From positions 44,189 through 108,188 of the forward strand of contig NZ_PEBQ01000014.1 in assembly GCF_002738225.1 (NCBI RefSeq): 64,000 nucleotides of DNA, read 5' to 3'. Positions within the stretch are counted from its first letter, which is position 1. Each line of letters starts with the position of its first letter. Shown in pieces: positions 1 to 10,055 of the stretch. The DNA is from Acetobacter pomorum (GTDB lineage Bacteria > Pseudomonadota > Alphaproteobacteria > Acetobacterales > Acetobacteraceae). The notes below the pieces were generated by a model. The model was not told the DNA's origin. It saw nothing but the letters and a program-made list of their open reading frames with translations, and made no database searches. Position numbers and translations under genes: made by a program.

Positions 1-942
1 GTGCCTGTGCGTACATATAAAAATCTTTCCAGCTTTTTCATGCGCGTGTTGCAGGTTCCGCATCTTTTGCGCGCGCTTAGTGGCATGTTGCGTATTGTTC
101 GGCCAGATGTGGCGATATGTGCCATGCCGGGGCCGCTTGATCTGGTTATGGCTATGGCCCTGCATAAGGCGGGCGTGCCAGTGGTGGTTTTGGTGCATGA
201 TGCGGCAGCCCACCCTGGAGATGGTTTTATTGGTCAGATATTTTTGCAACGCCTGCTTATCTGGCTGGCAGATGTTCCGGTTACACTCAGCCAGCATGTG
301 GCTGCCCAGCTTGAACAGCAATGGTGCATGCGTGGGCGGCATGCACTGGTGGCTTTCCATCCCCCGTTTGCGTTTGCCGCACCTTTAAAGGCGCAAGCCA
401 TCCCTTTTGCGCATAAAGGGCCTGTCAGGCTGCTTTTTTTTGGGAGATTGCTTTCCTACAAAGGGTTGGATCTTCTTGCGCAAGCTCTTACGGATATGGA
501 AGGAAAAGCACAGTATATCTGCCGCATAGCTGGTTACGGCCCACATAGCCATGAACTGGATCAGCTTGCTGCTTTACCCAATGTGCAGATTGATAACAGA
601 TGGGTGCCAGAAGTTCAGGTGCGCCACCTTATTGCATGGGCAGATGCGCTTGTGCTGCCTTATAGAGAGGCAACACAAAGCGGTGTTGGGGCTGCGGCCC
701 TTGCTGCTGGTCGCTGGGTGATTTCAACAGATATCAGCGGTTTGGCAGAACAGTTTGCGGAAGAACCCAATGTGCTGTTTTGCAAGCCTGATGCGCAAAG
801 CCTTGCAGACGTTCTGAAGCAGTTTATAAAAAACCGGCCTGCCATTACGCCAAATGCACAAAGCAGGCAGGAAGCAGAGCAGGCATGGCAGCTTATGGCC
901 GCGCAGATTTTGAACGGCGTGCAGAAGGTTGAGGCATCTTAA
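1..942 (+). CDS. Glycosyltransferase, GT4-like (5' end probably cut by the window)
   Basis: The 313 visible residues resemble the GT-B fold of family 4 glycosyltransferases, which move a sugar from an activated nucleotide donor to a lipid, sugar or protein acceptor at the cytoplasmic face of the membrane. Seen in the sequence: a Rossmann-like stretch (VVVLVHDAAA, residues 61-70), the start of the second domain (LLFFGRLLSYKGLD, 144-157), IAGYG (177-181) and a donor-site region with LPYREATQSG (219-228) followed by ALAAGRWVIST. The first codon is a GTG at base 1 with no upstream sequence, and the usual N-terminal strand-loop of the family is missing, so the true start is probably outside the window. 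Its last 50 bases overlap the convergent helicase gene. Donor and acceptor cannot be read from the sequence. Confidence 0.8.
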   Translation: MPVRTYKNLSSFFMRVLQVPHLLRALSGMLRIVRPDVAICAMPGPLDLVMAMALHKAGVPVVVLVHDAAAHPGDGFIGQIFLQRLLIWLADVPVTLSQHVAAQLEQQWCMRGRHALVAFHPPFAFAAPLKAQAIPFAHKGPVRLLFFGRLLSYKGLDLLAQALTDMEGKAQYICRIAGYGPHSHELDQLAALPNVQIDNRWVPEVQVRHLIAWADALVLPYREATQSGVGAAALAAGRWVISTDISGLAEQFAEEPNVLFCKPDAQSLADVLKQFIKNRPAITPNAQSRQEAEQAWQLMAAQILNGVQKVEAS

Positions 943-2095
943 CCGCAGGAAGCGCCTGTTCGGGGCTGATAATCCGTAGTTTTACCTGTGCGCCAACTTC
1001 AATCTGGCGCAGGCTTTTGCGGTCATCCATTGTGCATAATGTCAGGGCAGACCCTTTTTCTCCGCCGCGCCCTGTGCGCCCGATGCGGTGCAGATAGGTT
1101 TCTGGCTGGTCTGGCACATCGTAGTTGATAACCTGTTTGACGGAAGGTACATCCAATCCACGGGCCGCAACATCTGTGGCTACCAGAATAAACAGGCGCC
1201 CCGATTCAAAACTGGCAACAGTGCTGGTGCGTTTGTCTTGTGTCAGGTCTCCATGCAGCGGTGCTGCTGCAAGACGTGCTTTTTTAAGCATGGCTGCGAC
1301 TTGGTCTGCTTCGGCTTTGGTACGTGTAAAAACAATGCTGCGCATTTTAGGCGCACGGCTAAAAAATTCCCTGATAAAGGCTGGTTTCTGCGAAGGGTCC
1401 AAAAATAGGGCTGCCTGGCGGATAGGGCCGCGTTTTTGAGGGGCTTGTTCAATACAGATTTCAACTGGCTTGTGCAGCAGGCTTAAAAGCGTGGTTTTCA
1501 GGCTTTCAGGCTGCGTAGCAGAAAACACCAGCGTTTGCCGCATGGCAGGCAGATAAGAGAGAAGTGTTTCTGTATCTTCCTGAAATTCAGGAGAGAACAG
1601 ACGGTCTCCCTCATCCAGCACCAGATATCCGCATTCAGAAAGATCACATATCCGGTTGGAAACAAAATCCAGTAGGCGGCCGGGTGTTGCAATCAGAATA
1701 CGTCGGCCGGTTGCTTGGGCAAGAAAGTCTTCCTGTTCTGCACGATCAGATCCACCATAAAGCGGAACGAGTGTAATGGCCGGCTGCTTCTGGTTCTTTT
1801 TGGTTTCTCCCAAACAGGCGCGAAAAACTTTTTCTACCTGCAAAACCAGTTCACGTGTGGGAACCAGCACAAGCACAAAACGTGGCTTGCGGGCTTTCAA
1901 AATCTTCTGGCTTAGCGGCAGGGCATAGGCTGCTGTCTTGCCTGTGCCTGTAGGAGCACGTACCAAAACATCCTTCCCATCCAGAATGGCGGGAATGGCA
2001 GCTTGTTGCACTGGAGTAGGGGCAGCCATGCCCGCCTGCTGCGCATATGCGCATAATGCTGGATCCAGGCCCAGATCATGGAAATTACCGGACAT
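893..2095 (-). CDS. DEAD-box-type ATP-dependent RNA helicase with DEGD motif II
   Basis: A 400-residue superfamily 2 RNA helicase that uses ATP to remodel RNA duplexes or RNA-protein complexes in the cytoplasm. The order is standard: an N-terminal Q motif (PTPVQ, 26-30), Walker A APTGTGKT (47-54), PTREL (79-83), GG (114-115), TPGR (137-140), motif II, SAT (192-194), then the second RecA domain with ATDVAARGLD and HRIGRTGRGG. Motif II reads DEGD (161-164) instead of DEAD, an unusual third residue. There is a short basic tail. I chose the ATG at 2095 because AGGAGAAAGG sits just upstream and the Q motif follows; a longer in-frame reading to 2161 has no such site. The subfamily (RhlE- or DbpA-like) cannot be settled by eye. 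Confidence 0.9.
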   Translation of the reverse strand: MSGNFHDLGLDPALCAYAQQAGMAAPTPVQQAAIPAILDGKDVLVRAPTGTGKTAAYALPLSQKILKARKPRFVLVLVPTRELVLQVEKVFRACLGETKKNQKQPAITLVPLYGGSDRAEQEDFLAQATGRRILIATPGRLLDFVSNRICDLSECGYLVLDEGDRLFSPEFQEDTETLLSYLPAMRQTLVFSATQPESLKTTLLSLLHKPVEICIEQAPQKRGPIRQAALFLDPSQKPAFIREFFSRAPKMRSIVFTRTKAEADQVAAMLKKARLAAAPLHGDLTQDKRTSTVASFESGRLFILVATDVAARGLDVPSVKQVINYDVPDQPETYLHRIGRTGRGGEKGSALTLCTMDDRKSLRQIEVGAQVKLRIISPEQALPAVKMPQPSARRSKSARP

Positions 2096-2223
2096 CGTGT
2101 TGCCTTTCTCCTTATCTGGAATGCGCAAACACGCCTTGCACGCTTTCTGTTCCAGCGGCAAGGAGGGAAAGACACAGTAACATCTTTAGTACTCTCCCTT
2201 GCGTAGCAGAGGAAAAACGCATC

Positions 2224-3255
2224 ATGGCGCTTGCAGATTACGCCGGAACCCAGAATGGTTCAAATACGCCGCTTTGCGGGCAGCAGGCGGGTCTTGCAGC
2301 TTTTGCGGTGGGGGAGGATTTTGCAGGTATGCGCTCGCAGGCCATGGGGCTTGTTATGCGCGCAGGCTGGAATGGCACGTTTCATCCTGTATGCCCAAGC
2401 AAATTTGCACGTGTGATGCTGCGCGGTCCACGCTGGATTGGCAAATCCTTCCTGCGTGGAAACGATGGCATGGGGTTGGAAGAAAACCCCGCCTTTGCAC
2501 AATCCTCCGTAGTGGTGAGTGTTGGTGGAAAAGGTGGGGAAATTGGGGCTGGTTTGCGCAGTTCAAAGCGGCCCGTGGTGCAAATTCAGAACCCGCGCAA
2601 AAATCTGTCTCGTTTTGATCTGATTGTTGCCTGCCGGCATGATGATATTGCTGGCCCTAATGTTTTGCTGGGCCGTACGGCACTGCATGGTCTTACGCCA
2701 GAAGCGCTGCAACAGGCGCGGGAGTTCTGGCAGCCACAGTTTGCAAAACTGCCACGTCCACTTATTGCGGCCCTTGTTGGTGGATCTAACGGGCGCTTCC
2801 ATTTTGGTGAGGCAGAAGCACGTCGCCTTGCGCAGGTTCTGGTAGAAACCCTTAAGGCAGAAGGTGGTAGTTTGATTGTCACACCTTCGCGCCGTACAAG
2901 TGCTGCGGCCATGAAAGTGCTGACAGCTATAGTAGAAGGTGCGGGCGGCCATGTCTGGAACGGGGAAGGGGAAAACCCCTATGAAGGGCTGATTGCCTGC
3001 GCAGATAATCTGATTGTCACAATTGATAGTGTCTCAATGATATCAGAGGCGGTGGCAGGGTGCGCTCCAGTAACAATTTATCCGCTACCGGGGCGTTCTC
3101 GCCGGATCAGTGATTTTGTGGAAGAGCTTGAACTGGCAGGACGTGTGCATGTGCTGGAAGATGCAGAAACGCGCCTTCCGGCTCCGTGGCTGGCCCAGAC
3201 ACTGGATGACACACCCTATATTCTTGCAGAACTGCACAAACGGCTTGGTTTTTGA
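2224..3255 (+). CDS. ELM1-family protein (mitochondrial fission ELM1-like domain)
   Basis: 343 residues of the ELM1/DUF1022 family, found in plants, where ELM1 helps recruit the mitochondrial fission machinery, and widely in alphaproteobacteria, where the role is not established. The fold is thought to be glycosyltransferase-B-like. Family signatures visible here are ALVGGSNGRFHF (183-194), TPSRRT (about 219-224) and DSVSMISEAVAGCAPV (about 267-282). The chosen ATG at 2224 follows an AGAGGAAA site; the frame stays open upstream to 2047 but that part has no family similarity. The gene starts about 130 bases from the divergent helicase. Together with the glycosyltransferase at the window edge it may belong to an envelope-glycan neighbourhood, but that is only a guess from position. 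Confidence 0.85.
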   Translation: MALADYAGTQNGSNTPLCGQQAGLAAFAVGEDFAGMRSQAMGLVMRAGWNGTFHPVCPSKFARVMLRGPRWIGKSFLRGNDGMGLEENPAFAQSSVVVSVGGKGGEIGAGLRSSKRPVVQIQNPRKNLSRFDLIVACRHDDIAGPNVLLGRTALHGLTPEALQQAREFWQPQFAKLPRPLIAALVGGSNGRFHFGEAEARRLAQVLVETLKAEGGSLIVTPSRRTSAAAMKVLTAIVEGAGGHVWNGEGENPYEGLIACADNLIVTIDSVSMISEAVAGCAPVTIYPLPGRSRRISDFVEELELAGRVHVLEDAETRLPAPWLAQTLDDTPYILAELHKRLGF

Positions 3256-3279
3256 TCAATCCATTTGTGCCGTGCAAAT

Positions 3280-3474
3280 TTAGATCCAGATAGACCCAAG
3301 CAGAATAAGCGTGCCCACAATAAGGGCCGCCACATGGCGCATGACGTGCTCTGGTGTATCTGGTGGTAAGTTGAGATAAAAGACAAAGCAGTAAGCGACC
3401 AACCCACACCCAACAATCACACAGATTGTACGGACGATGGGGTAAGTTGAAATATCACGCGGATCAAACTGCAT
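3280..3474 (-). CDS. Small membrane protein, unknown function
   Basis: A 64-residue protein with two predicted membrane helices (about residues 14-34 and 46-63) joined by a short loop, PPDTPEHVMRH. An AGAGAAAG site lies at a suitable distance before the ATG. It sits between the ELM1-family gene, which it faces tail to tail, and serB, 42 bases away on the same strand. It could therefore be read with serB. I do not recognise a family. It might be an acetic-acid-bacteria-specific membrane peptide. The good ribosome site, the clean two-helix pattern and a normal stop support a real gene. Confidence 0.55.
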   Translation of the reverse strand: MQFDPRDISTYPIVRTICVIVGCGLVAYCFVFYLNLPPDTPEHVMRHVAALIVGTLILLGSIWI

Positions 3475-3516
3475 AATCTTTCTCTTTAATCCTTAAGCCG
3501 TCGTGCCAGATATTTG

Positions 3517-4407
3517 TTAGTTCCTGATAAATGCAGAAGCAGGATACCCCTGCGCAAACAAAACTGTGCGAAGGGAGGTATGATTGATCTGGGCAGCAAT
3601 TTCCTTACGCACAACCGGCTTGGCATAAAAAGCCATACCAAGCCCGGCCTTGCGCAGCATGGGCAGGTCATTCGCACCATCGCCAATAGCCAATGTGGCC
3701 TCTGTGGGCAGATGATGGGTGGTTGTCAGCTTTTCCAGCAGATGCAGTTTTGCATCTGGGCCCAGAACGGGTTGCCCGGTTGCCCCTGTCAGACAGTCTT
3801 CTGTATTAAAAAGTAAGGTGTTGGCATGGTTTTCATCAAACCCGCATAAAGCTGCAACCTTGGAGGTAAAAAAGGTAAAACCGCCAGAAACCAACGCTGT
3901 ATAAGCGCCATGTGCATGCATAGTTTGTACAAGTTCACGCGCACCGGAATTGAGTTTGACATCCTTCCATGCTTTTTCCAGCAAAGAGGCAGGAAGTCCT
4001 TTCAATAGGGCGACACGTTCGCGCAGGGATGCCGCAAAATCCAGCTCACCATTCATGGAACGTGCCGTAATGGCCGCTACTTTTTCACCAATGCCAGCAT
4101 GGGCCGCTACATCATCCAATGTTTCATTGGCAACAATGGTGCTGTCCATGTCGGAAACCAGCAGCTTTTTGCGGCGTGTGGCGGTATGGGTCAACACCAT
4201 ATCTATGGGTAGGGTATTCAGCGCTTCCCGCACGGTTGGCAGCTTGCTGGCGGCACTTTCCGTACAGGGGAGATCAACTGCCTCCCCAGCAGAAAGCACG
4301 GTGGCTTCTGCAGTGGTGGCCAGAATGTCGCGCACCAGTGCAATGGTGGCGGTATCAAGGGTGGTTGCCTCACGTTGGGCAACAAGGGTCAGAACAAGGC
4401 TCGTCAT
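3517..4407 (-). CDS. serB: Phosphoserine phosphatase SerB
   Basis: 296 residues. SerB removes the phosphate from O-phospho-L-serine, the last step of serine synthesis from 3-phosphoglycerate, in the cytoplasm. The HAD-fold catalytic motif is DMDST at residues 86-90, with the first Asp as nucleophile. It is followed by the family NETLDDVAA cap region, a VSGG motif II, and GDGANDLPML near residue 235 as motif IV. An N-terminal region of about 80 residues corresponds to the regulatory extension seen in many SerB proteins. The ATG at 4407 is preferred over an upstream in-frame start at 4458, which would run through the start region of the divergent miaA. The 5' ends of serB and miaA lie only 30 bases apart. 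Confidence 0.93.
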   Translation of the reverse strand: MTSLVLTLVAQREATTLDTATIALVRDILATTAEATVLSAGEAVDLPCTESAASKLPTVREALNTLPIDMVLTHTATRRKKLLVSDMDSTIVANETLDDVAAHAGIGEKVAAITARSMNGELDFAASLRERVALLKGLPASLLEKAWKDVKLNSGARELVQTMHAHGAYTALVSGGFTFFTSKVAALCGFDENHANTLLFNTEDCLTGATGQPVLGPDAKLHLLEKLTTTHHLPTEATLAIGDGANDLPMLRKAGLGMAFYAKPVVRKEIAAQINHTSLRTVLFAQGYPASAFIRN

Positions 4408-4437
4408 GGCAAAGGGGTGTGTGGCAGGAATGCAGGC

Positions 4438-5451
4438 ATGAGGCAAGCAGAACACCATATGGGCAGACTTGCGGATACGTCCGCCAGACTACCACCAGCA
4501 CTTATAGTGGCTGGGCCAACATGTTCCGGTAAATCCGCGCTGGCGCTGGCGCTGGCGTGCAGATTGAACGGTGAGATTATTAATGCCGATTCCATGCAGG
4601 TTTATAAGGACCTTCATGTTCTAACGGCACGCCCCAATGCGCAAGATGAGCGGCTGGCACAGCATAGATTATACGGTGTGCTGCCGGCAGAGGAAAAAGG
4701 CAGTGTGGCCTGGTGGCGCGAGCAGGCTTTGGCTTGCATGTGCCGGGCTTGGGCACAAAACCGCCTGCCAATTTTGTGTGGGGGCACAGGTATGTACCTG
4801 CACGCCTTAACAAATGGCCTGGCCATTATTCCCGATAGCGGAGAAGAAGCACGGCAGGAGGCCCGCCAGAGTGTTGCGCAATATGGCGCACCTGCTTTGC
4901 ATGCACGCTTGATGGAGGTGGACCCTGAAACAGCCAGCCGCCTGAGGCCAGTGGATTCCCAGCGTGTCTCACGCGCGTGGGAGGTCTGGCGTGGCACGGG
5001 GCATGGTCTGACATGGTGGCACAAACAACCCGGCTTACCGCCTGCAGCCTGCCGGTTTGTGGCTGTGCGTTTGAACCCGGAGCGCGCAGAGCTGCGGGCG
5101 CGTATTGCCACAAGGTTTGAGAACATGCTGCGCAATGGCGCTGTGGCGGAAGTGCGGGCCCTACTTGCCCGAAAACTGGATACTAGCCTGCCAGCCATGC
5201 GGGCGCATGGTGTGCCAGAGCTTTCCGCCATGTTGCGTGGAGAAATAACAGAGCAGGAAGCCGCACAGCGGGCCGTGCAGGCCACGGGCCGTTACACAAA
5301 GCGGCAGGCAACGTGGTTTGCGCACCACAATCTGGCAAAAAATGGTTTGGAATGCACAGTTGATGCATCTTTTTCTGATTTTGCGCAATTTTCGGAAAGA
5401 AAATACGAAGAAATTGTATCTTTCGTTCTTTCCGGGATTGACGCCTCCTGA
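4438..5451 (+). CDS. miaA: tRNA dimethylallyltransferase MiaA
   Basis: 337 residues. MiaA attaches a dimethylallyl group to N6 of A37 in tRNAs that read codons beginning with U, which stabilises codon-anticodon pairing. Seen: P-loop GPTCSGKS (26-33), DSMQVY (51-56) for anticodon recognition, the ARPN loop, and GGTGMYLHAL in the prenyl-substrate region. The C-terminal QATGRYTKRQATWFAHH is typical. The ATG at 4438 has GGCAGGA eight bases upstream; an alternative ATG at 4459 lacks a site but begins closer to the conserved core. ilvB follows 50 bases after the stop, so miaA may be read with the ilv genes. Confidence 0.93.
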   Translation: MRQAEHHMGRLADTSARLPPALIVAGPTCSGKSALALALACRLNGEIINADSMQVYKDLHVLTARPNAQDERLAQHRLYGVLPAEEKGSVAWWREQALACMCRAWAQNRLPILCGGTGMYLHALTNGLAIIPDSGEEARQEARQSVAQYGAPALHARLMEVDPETASRLRPVDSQRVSRAWEVWRGTGHGLTWWHKQPGLPPAACRFVAVRLNPERAELRARIATRFENMLRNGAVAEVRALLARKLDTSLPAMRAHGVPELSAMLRGEITEQEAAQRAVQATGRYTKRQATWFAHHNLAKNGLECTVDASFSDFAQFSERKYEEIVSFVLSGIDAS

Positions 5452-5501
5452 TTCGGGGCCTAAAGATGCCGCCTGTCCCATTTCCGGGAAGAGAGGATGA
5501 C

Positions 5502-7316
5502 ATGACACTCAAAACTGCTTCGGCACCATCAGACGCACGGAACACACCAGCTCTTTCTGGTGCGGAAGTCCTTATGCGCGCGTTGGCCGAAGAAGGAGTG
5601 GAAGTTATTTTCGGGTATCCGGGTGGGGCGGTCCTGCCTATTTATGATGCTCTGTTTAAGCAAAAGCAGATTCGGCACGTGTTGGTAAGGCATGAGCAGG
5701 CGGCTGTTCATGCAGCAGAGGCATATGCACGCTCTACCGGCAAGGTGGGGGTTGTGTTGGTTACCAGTGGTCCGGGCGCTACAAATGCCGTAACTGGCCT
5801 GTTGGACGCCATGATGGATTCCATCCCGCTGGTGTGCCTTTCCGGGCAGGTGCCAACAAGCCTGATTGGCAATGATGCGTTTCAGGAAGCAGATACCACC
5901 GGTATTACGCGGCCCGTCACCAAATACAATTACTTGGTGCGCAAGCCTGAAGATCTGGCCCCAACAGTGCATGAGGCTTTTGCCATTGCACGTTCAGGCC
6001 GCCCCGGCCCAGTGCTGATTGATCTGCCCAAGAACATCACGGTAGGAGATGCGCCTTATGTAGGCGCCAAGGACATTACCCCCCGTACGGAAAGAACCCA
6101 GACCAAGCCGGACAGAGATACTGTGGCGCGCGCCGTAAAGGCTATGAAAAATGCCAAGCGCCCGCTGTTTTATACGGGTGGTGGCATCATCAATTCCGGC
6201 CCGCAGGCCAGTGAAGCCCTGCGCAAATTGGTGAAGATGACGGGCTTTCCCATCACGTCTACGCTGATGGGGCTTGGCGCTTATCCGGGCACGGATTCCC
6301 AATTTCTGGGTATGTTGGGGATGCACGGCACCTATGAAGCCAATTTGGCCACGCATGATTGCGATGTGCTGATTGCGCTGGGCAGCCGGTTTGATGACCG
6401 TGTAACCGGGCGTGTGGATGCGTTTTCTCCCACATCCTTCAAAATTCACGCGGATATTGATCCGGCACAGATCAACAAGATCATCCACGTAGATGAAGCC
6501 ATTATTGGTGATGTGGGTGAAACTATCGCCATGATGATTGAGGAATGGGAAAAAGAACCCGCCTATAACCATCAGAAGGAACTGGCTGCGTGGTGGCACC
6601 AGATTGATGCATGGCGCGCGCTGGATTGCTTGCGCTTTACGCAGGATCAGGCGCCAGATGCGGTTATCAAGCCCCAGCAGGCTATCCGCCGTATTTATGA
6701 ACTGGCGCGTGAAACCGGGCGGGATACATATGTTTCAACCGAAGTTGGGCAGCATCAGATGTGGGCTGCGCAGTTCTTCCGGTTTGATCATCCCAACCGT
6801 TGGCTGACATCTGGTGGCCTTGGCACCATGGGTTATGGCTTGCCAGCCGCTGTTGGTGCACAGATTGCCCACCCAGATGCATTGGTGATGGATATTGCCG
6901 GTGAGGCTTCTACCTTGATGAATATTCAGGAACTGGGCACCATTGCGCAGTATCGCCTGCCGGTAAAAATCTTCATTATCAACAACCACTATATGGGCAT
7001 GGTGCGCCAGTGGCAGGAACTGCTACATGGCTCGCGCTATTCTGAAAGTTACAGTGATGCTCTGCCAGATTTTGTAAAGTTGGCAGAAAGCTTCCATGCT
7101 ACAGGCATGCGCGTAACGCAGCTAAGCCAACTGGATGACACTATCCGGAAAGCACTTGCACATGATGGCCCTGTGATTGTGGATATCTGCGTGGCGGAAG
7201 GTGAAAACTGCTTCCCCATGATTCCATCGGGTGCTGCCCATAATGAAATGATTTTGGGGCCAGAGCAGGCAGAAAGTGGCGCCAAAATTACCAAGGAAGG
7301 GCAGATGCTGGTCTGA
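5502..7316 (+). CDS. ilvB: Acetolactate synthase, catalytic (large) subunit
   Basis: 604 residues. This thiamine diphosphate and FAD enzyme condenses two pyruvates to 2-acetolactate, or pyruvate with 2-oxobutyrate, opening valine, leucine and isoleucine synthesis. The TPP-activating glutamate lies in RHEQAAVHAAEAYAR (E65), after the GYPGGAVLPIYDAL segment. The middle domain holds the FAD region (GSRFDDRVTG), and the C-terminal domain holds the Mg-TPP site, here AGEASTLMN rather than the common GDGSF form, followed by NNHYMGMVRQWQ. Variants of this site occur in alphaproteobacterial acetolactate synthases. The ATG at 5502 follows a GAAGAGAGG stretch and is preferred over one at 5466. ilvH and ilvC follow in order. 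Confidence 0.96.
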   Translation: MTLKTASAPSDARNTPALSGAEVLMRALAEEGVEVIFGYPGGAVLPIYDALFKQKQIRHVLVRHEQAAVHAAEAYARSTGKVGVVLVTSGPGATNAVTGLLDAMMDSIPLVCLSGQVPTSLIGNDAFQEADTTGITRPVTKYNYLVRKPEDLAPTVHEAFAIARSGRPGPVLIDLPKNITVGDAPYVGAKDITPRTERTQTKPDRDTVARAVKAMKNAKRPLFYTGGGIINSGPQASEALRKLVKMTGFPITSTLMGLGAYPGTDSQFLGMLGMHGTYEANLATHDCDVLIALGSRFDDRVTGRVDAFSPTSFKIHADIDPAQINKIIHVDEAIIGDVGETIAMMIEEWEKEPAYNHQKELAAWWHQIDAWRALDCLRFTQDQAPDAVIKPQQAIRRIYELARETGRDTYVSTEVGQHQMWAAQFFRFDHPNRWLTSGGLGTMGYGLPAAVGAQIAHPDALVMDIAGEASTLMNIQELGTIAQYRLPVKIFIINNHYMGMVRQWQELLHGSRYSESYSDALPDFVKLAESFHATGMRVTQLSQLDDTIRKALAHDGPVIVDICVAEGENCFPMIPSGAAHNEMILGPEQAESGAKITKEGQMLV

Positions 7317-7380
7317 GACTGGTTGGGTTTTCTTTCTCACCTAGTTTCTTCTCCCAGTCTGATTTCAGGATAAACTGACA

Positions 7381-7899
7381 ATGCAGCAGGAAATTTCCGG
7401 TTCTGCCGTTATCTCTCTCTTGGTGGATAATGAAAGCGGCGCACTGGCCCGTATTGTTGAGCTGTTTTCTGGCCGTGGATACAACATCCAAAGCCTGACA
7501 GTGGCCCCGGTTGATGAAAACCAGGCCACTTCCCGCGTAAATGTGGTGACAACCGGCACACCCTCCGCCATCCGCCAGATTCGTGCGCAAATTGCGCGTG
7601 TGGTGCCTGTATCTCGCGTGGTAGATCTTACGGCAGAAGGCCCGTATGTGGCGCGGGAAATGGCGTTGGTGAAAGTGGTTTCCTCTGGCGAGCCACGTAC
7701 AGAAGCTCTGCGAATTGCACAGGCATTTCGTGCACGGGCGGTGGACACCACGGCAAGTTCTTTTGTGTTTGAACTGACTGGCTCTACCGAAAAGCTGGAC
7801 AGTTTTATCGAGCTGATGCGTCCGCTTGGGCTGGCTGAGGTTTCGCGCACAGGCGTGGCCTCCATTTGCCGCGGACCGCAGACCATTCAGAGCATCTGA
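7381..7899 (+). CDS. ilvH: Acetolactate synthase, regulatory (small) subunit
   Basis: 172 residues. It binds the large subunit, raises its activity and confers valine feedback. An N-terminal ACT domain starts at ISLLVDNESGALARIVELFS and includes GYNIQSLTVAP; the C-terminal half carries the regulatory ALS-small domain (EMALVKV, then RGPQTI near the end). Length matches the IlvH family. It begins 64 bases after ilvB, with CAGGA shortly before the ATG, and lies between ilvB and ilvC, so the three form a branched-chain amino acid operon. No leader peptide or attenuator is visible upstream of ilvB. Confidence 0.95.
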   Translation: MQQEISGSAVISLLVDNESGALARIVELFSGRGYNIQSLTVAPVDENQATSRVNVVTTGTPSAIRQIRAQIARVVPVSRVVDLTAEGPYVAREMALVKVVSSGEPRTEALRIAQAFRARAVDTTASSFVFELTGSTEKLDSFIELMRPLGLAEVSRTGVASICRGPQTIQSI

Positions 7900-7911
7900 A
7901 GTAACAGATAA

Positions 7912-8979
<1,068 letters not shown>

Positions 8980-9003
8980 TTCAGTTCTGGCGTTAGCCGT
9001 AGC

Positions 9004-9040
9004 AAAAAGCCCTGCCACCAAATGTGTGGCAGGGCTTTTT
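9004..9040 (+). terminator. Rho-independent terminator after ilvC
   Basis: A perfect 15-base inverted repeat (9004-9018 and 9026-9040) with a short loop. The descending arm ends in a run of five T on the plus strand, and the mirrored A run at the start means it could also work for copB transcripts arriving from the minus strand. It lies between the convergent ilvC and copB genes, so a two-way terminator is plausible. Confidence 0.92.
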
Positions 9041-9062
9041 CTATTTAGGGGTTATCGTAAGG

Positions 9063-10055
9063 TTAAAACCACGAGCGAATGCCAAAGGTAAAACGTAAAT
9101 CCTCTGGCCCATTTTCTGCCATGCGTGTGGTGTTTCTGGGCATGCTGGCAGTGCTGCCATAATGCCCGGCATAGGTAACAGCAATATAAGGGGCAATCTG
9201 GCGTTTGAACTCATAGCGCAGGCGCAAACCTGCATCTATGTCAGAAAAACCTCGGCTGACACCACGTTCAGGGTCTGCATGAGAATAGAAGTTCAACTCG
9301 GCCTGTGGCTGTAAAATCAGGCGGTTGGTGATCAGAAAATCGTAAGAGCCTTCCAGTTTGCCAGCTACACCTGTGTTGTTGAAATACGCCGTGGCAGAGA
9401 CATCAAAAAAGTAAAGTGCCAGCCCTTGCACACCTACAGCGCCCCATGCGCGGGTAGGGCCGCTATCTACATCCAGCCGGATGCCCGCCTGTACATCAAA
9501 GTAGGTGGAAATGGCACGATCATAAAAGAACTCATGATCACCATCTGAAAATCGGCGGTGACCATCAAGCACACCTTCAGATTTCATCCAGAACTTATTG
9601 TAATCCGTGCCAAACCATGCCTGGCCAGAATAGCGGAACAGGCTGTTGCCCGGTGTATATCGGCCTTCAAACTGTTCCAAAAGAGCATGGAAATATGTGT
9701 TGTGGTCCATAACCGGATGAATGTGCTGCACATAATGCACTTTTGGCACCGGTGGGGGTGTTGCCGGCCACTGGGCACTTGGCGTTAAGGGAGGGTAGGC
9801 AGAAGGGTTTAATAGAGTGCTTTTGTTGTGCGCGGTGGTTTGCGCAGCATGATGCGCAGATGATGCGCCAGACGGAGGCTTGGGTTTGGCTGGCATGTCC
9901 ATGTCGCCCATATCCATATCATCCATGCCTTCCATACTGGCATGGTTCATGGATGCCGCTTTGGTCTGCGGCGTAACCATAGATGCCATAAGCAGAGCCG
10001 ATACGCACAAAAGCAAAAAACGGGAAAAGTATTGGCGGTTCAAACATGTTTTCAT
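9063..10055 (-). CDS. copB: Copper resistance protein B (outer membrane)
   Basis: 330 residues. CopB-family proteins are outer-membrane beta-barrels of copper resistance operons, thought to bind copper and limit its entry. Seen: an N-terminal signal peptide (hydrophobic 11-27) and a Met/Asp/His-rich stretch, MEGMDDMDMGDMDM (41-54), that likely binds copper. A Ser/His/Pro linker is followed by a barrel domain of alternating strands ending in Phe (GIRSWF), as is usual for outer-membrane proteins. The start at 10055 makes an ATGA overlap with the multicopper oxidase gene upstream, which argues for translational coupling. A longer frame upstream lies inside that gene and is not used. Confidence 0.9.
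   Translation of the reverse strand: MKTCLNRQYFSRFLLLCVSALLMASMVTPQTKAASMNHASMEGMDDMDMGDMDMPAKPKPPSGASSAHHAAQTTAHNKSTLLNPSAYPPLTPSAQWPATPPPVPKVHYVQHIHPVMDHNTYFHALLEQFEGRYTPGNSLFRYSGQAWFGTDYNKFWMKSEGVLDGHRRFSDGDHEFFYDRAISTYFDVQAGIRLDVDSGPTRAWGAVGVQGLALYFFDVSATAYFNNTGVAGKLEGSYDFLITNRLILQPQAELNFYSHADPERGVSRGFSDIDAGLRLRYEFKRQIAPYIAVTYAGHYGSTASMPRNTTRMAENGPEDLRFTFGIRSWF

Noticed and set aside
5452..5501. Attenuator or leader peptide before ilvB
   Set aside because: Only 50 bases between miaA and ilvB, with no run of branched-chain codons and no hairpin pair.
6890..6925. GEAS in place of GDG in the acetolactate synthase Mg-TPP motif
   Set aside because: Variants of this motif occur in alphaproteobacterial acetolactate synthases, so it is not a sign of a defective enzyme.
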